From positions 1 through 58,377 of the forward strand of contig NZ_CAAHFN010000060.1 of NCBI RefSeq assembly GCF_900961225.1: 58,377 nucleotides of DNA, in the 5' to 3' direction. Shown here in pieces: positions 58,134 to 58,377 of the stretch. The stretch is from Modicisalibacter radicis. GTDB lineage: Bacteria > Pseudomonadota > Gammaproteobacteria > Pseudomonadales > Halomonadaceae. The notes below the pieces were generated by a model. That model ran no database searches and was not told the DNA's origin. It saw nothing but the letters and a program-made list of their open reading frames with translations. The number at the start of each line of letters is the position of its first letter. Position 1 is the stretch's first letter. Both the position numbers and the translations under genes were made by a program.

Positions 58134-58377
58134 ATGAAAGTACTCGTCGCGGTCAAACGCGTCATCGATTACAACGTCAAGATCCGCGTCAAGGCGGACA
58201 ACTCCGACGTCGACCTGACCAACGTCAAGATGGCCATGAACCCGTTCTGTGAGATCGCCGTGGAAGAAGCGGTGCGGCTCAAGGAGCAGGGCGTGGCCAG
58301 TGAAATCGTCGCCGTCAGCGTTGGCCCCAAGACCGCGCAGGAACAGCTGCGTACCGCGCTGGCGCTGGGCGCCGACC
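58134..58377 (+). CDS. etfB: Electron transfer flavoprotein beta subunit (partial)
   Basis: The first 81 codons of EtfB, which with EtfA forms the soluble ETF that collects electrons from acyl-CoA dehydrogenases such as FadE. The N-terminus [39 protein letters not shown] and [20 protein letters not shown] are typical. An AGGA site precedes the ATG. The gene is cut by the window end; etfA is expected next. Confidence 0.95.
   Translation, partial: MKVLVAVKRVIDYNVKIRVKADNSDVDLTNVKMAMNPFCEIAVEEAVRLKEQGVASEIVAVSVGPKTAQEQLRTALALGAD

Overview
The window is about 58 kb of GC-rich chromosomal DNA from a gammaproteobacterium. It most likely comes from the Halomonadaceae (Halomonas or a close relative). 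Three things point there: a complete betIBA choline-to-glycine-betaine operon beside a choline-binding protein gene, TRAP transporter genes, and a long housekeeping block whose gene order matches pseudomonads (rne-rluC-HAD-sppA-maf-yceD-rpmF-plsX-fabD-fabG-acpP-fabF-pabC-mltG-tmk-holB-pilZ-tatD-DUF1285). The assignment rests on recalled gene content and order, not on a database search. The first 13 bases match a transposase-library adapter end, so base 1 is probably a draft contig end. The last gene (etfB) runs off the right edge.

Layout. (1) 58-3608, minus strand: a TRAP operon dctP-dctQ-dctM followed by a FadR-type GntR regulator, with a control region rich in inverted repeats upstream. (2) 3902-9909: serS, a SIMPL-domain protein, a convergent cobalamin pair (btuF-like and cobO), an HDOD-GGDEF signalling protein and a small winged-helix gene. 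(3) 9942-15175, minus strand: a PA0069-type radical SAM gene behind a LexA box set in a 38-bp palindrome, opgD, and btuB behind a cobalamin riboswitch. (4) 15419-22657: an orphan MotA/MotB-like pair, a glycerophosphodiester phosphodiesterase, an unrecognised 190-residue protein, qor, a short rlpA lipoprotein gene and fadE. (5) 22842-27912: betIBA divergent from choX. (6) 28012-28518: tRNA-Met and three tandem tRNA-Asn. (7) 28667-35311: folK, folE, ligB, prc and an M18 aminopeptidase. (8) 35418-53887: rne and the housekeeping block for RNA processing, fatty-acid synthesis and replication. fabH is not in it. (9) 53884-end: a UvrD-family helicase, ETF-ubiquinone oxidoreductase and divergent etfB.

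How the genes fit together. BetA and BetB turn imported choline into glycine betaine, and BetI probably acts at a palindrome shared with choX. BtuB, the BtuF-like protein and CobO cover outer-membrane uptake, periplasmic capture and adenosylation of cobalamin. FadE, ETF and ETF-QO carry electrons from acyl-CoA oxidation to ubiquinone, and fadE and the etf promoters share a similar palindrome. PlsX, FabD, FabG, AcpP and FabF form the fatty-acid synthesis core. Most open frames antisense to these genes are shadows caused by high GC. I found no insertion sequence, prophage, CRISPR array or defence island. The strongest candidates for something new are the SOS palindrome with its radical SAM/winged-helix gene pair and the repeat-rich TRAP control region.
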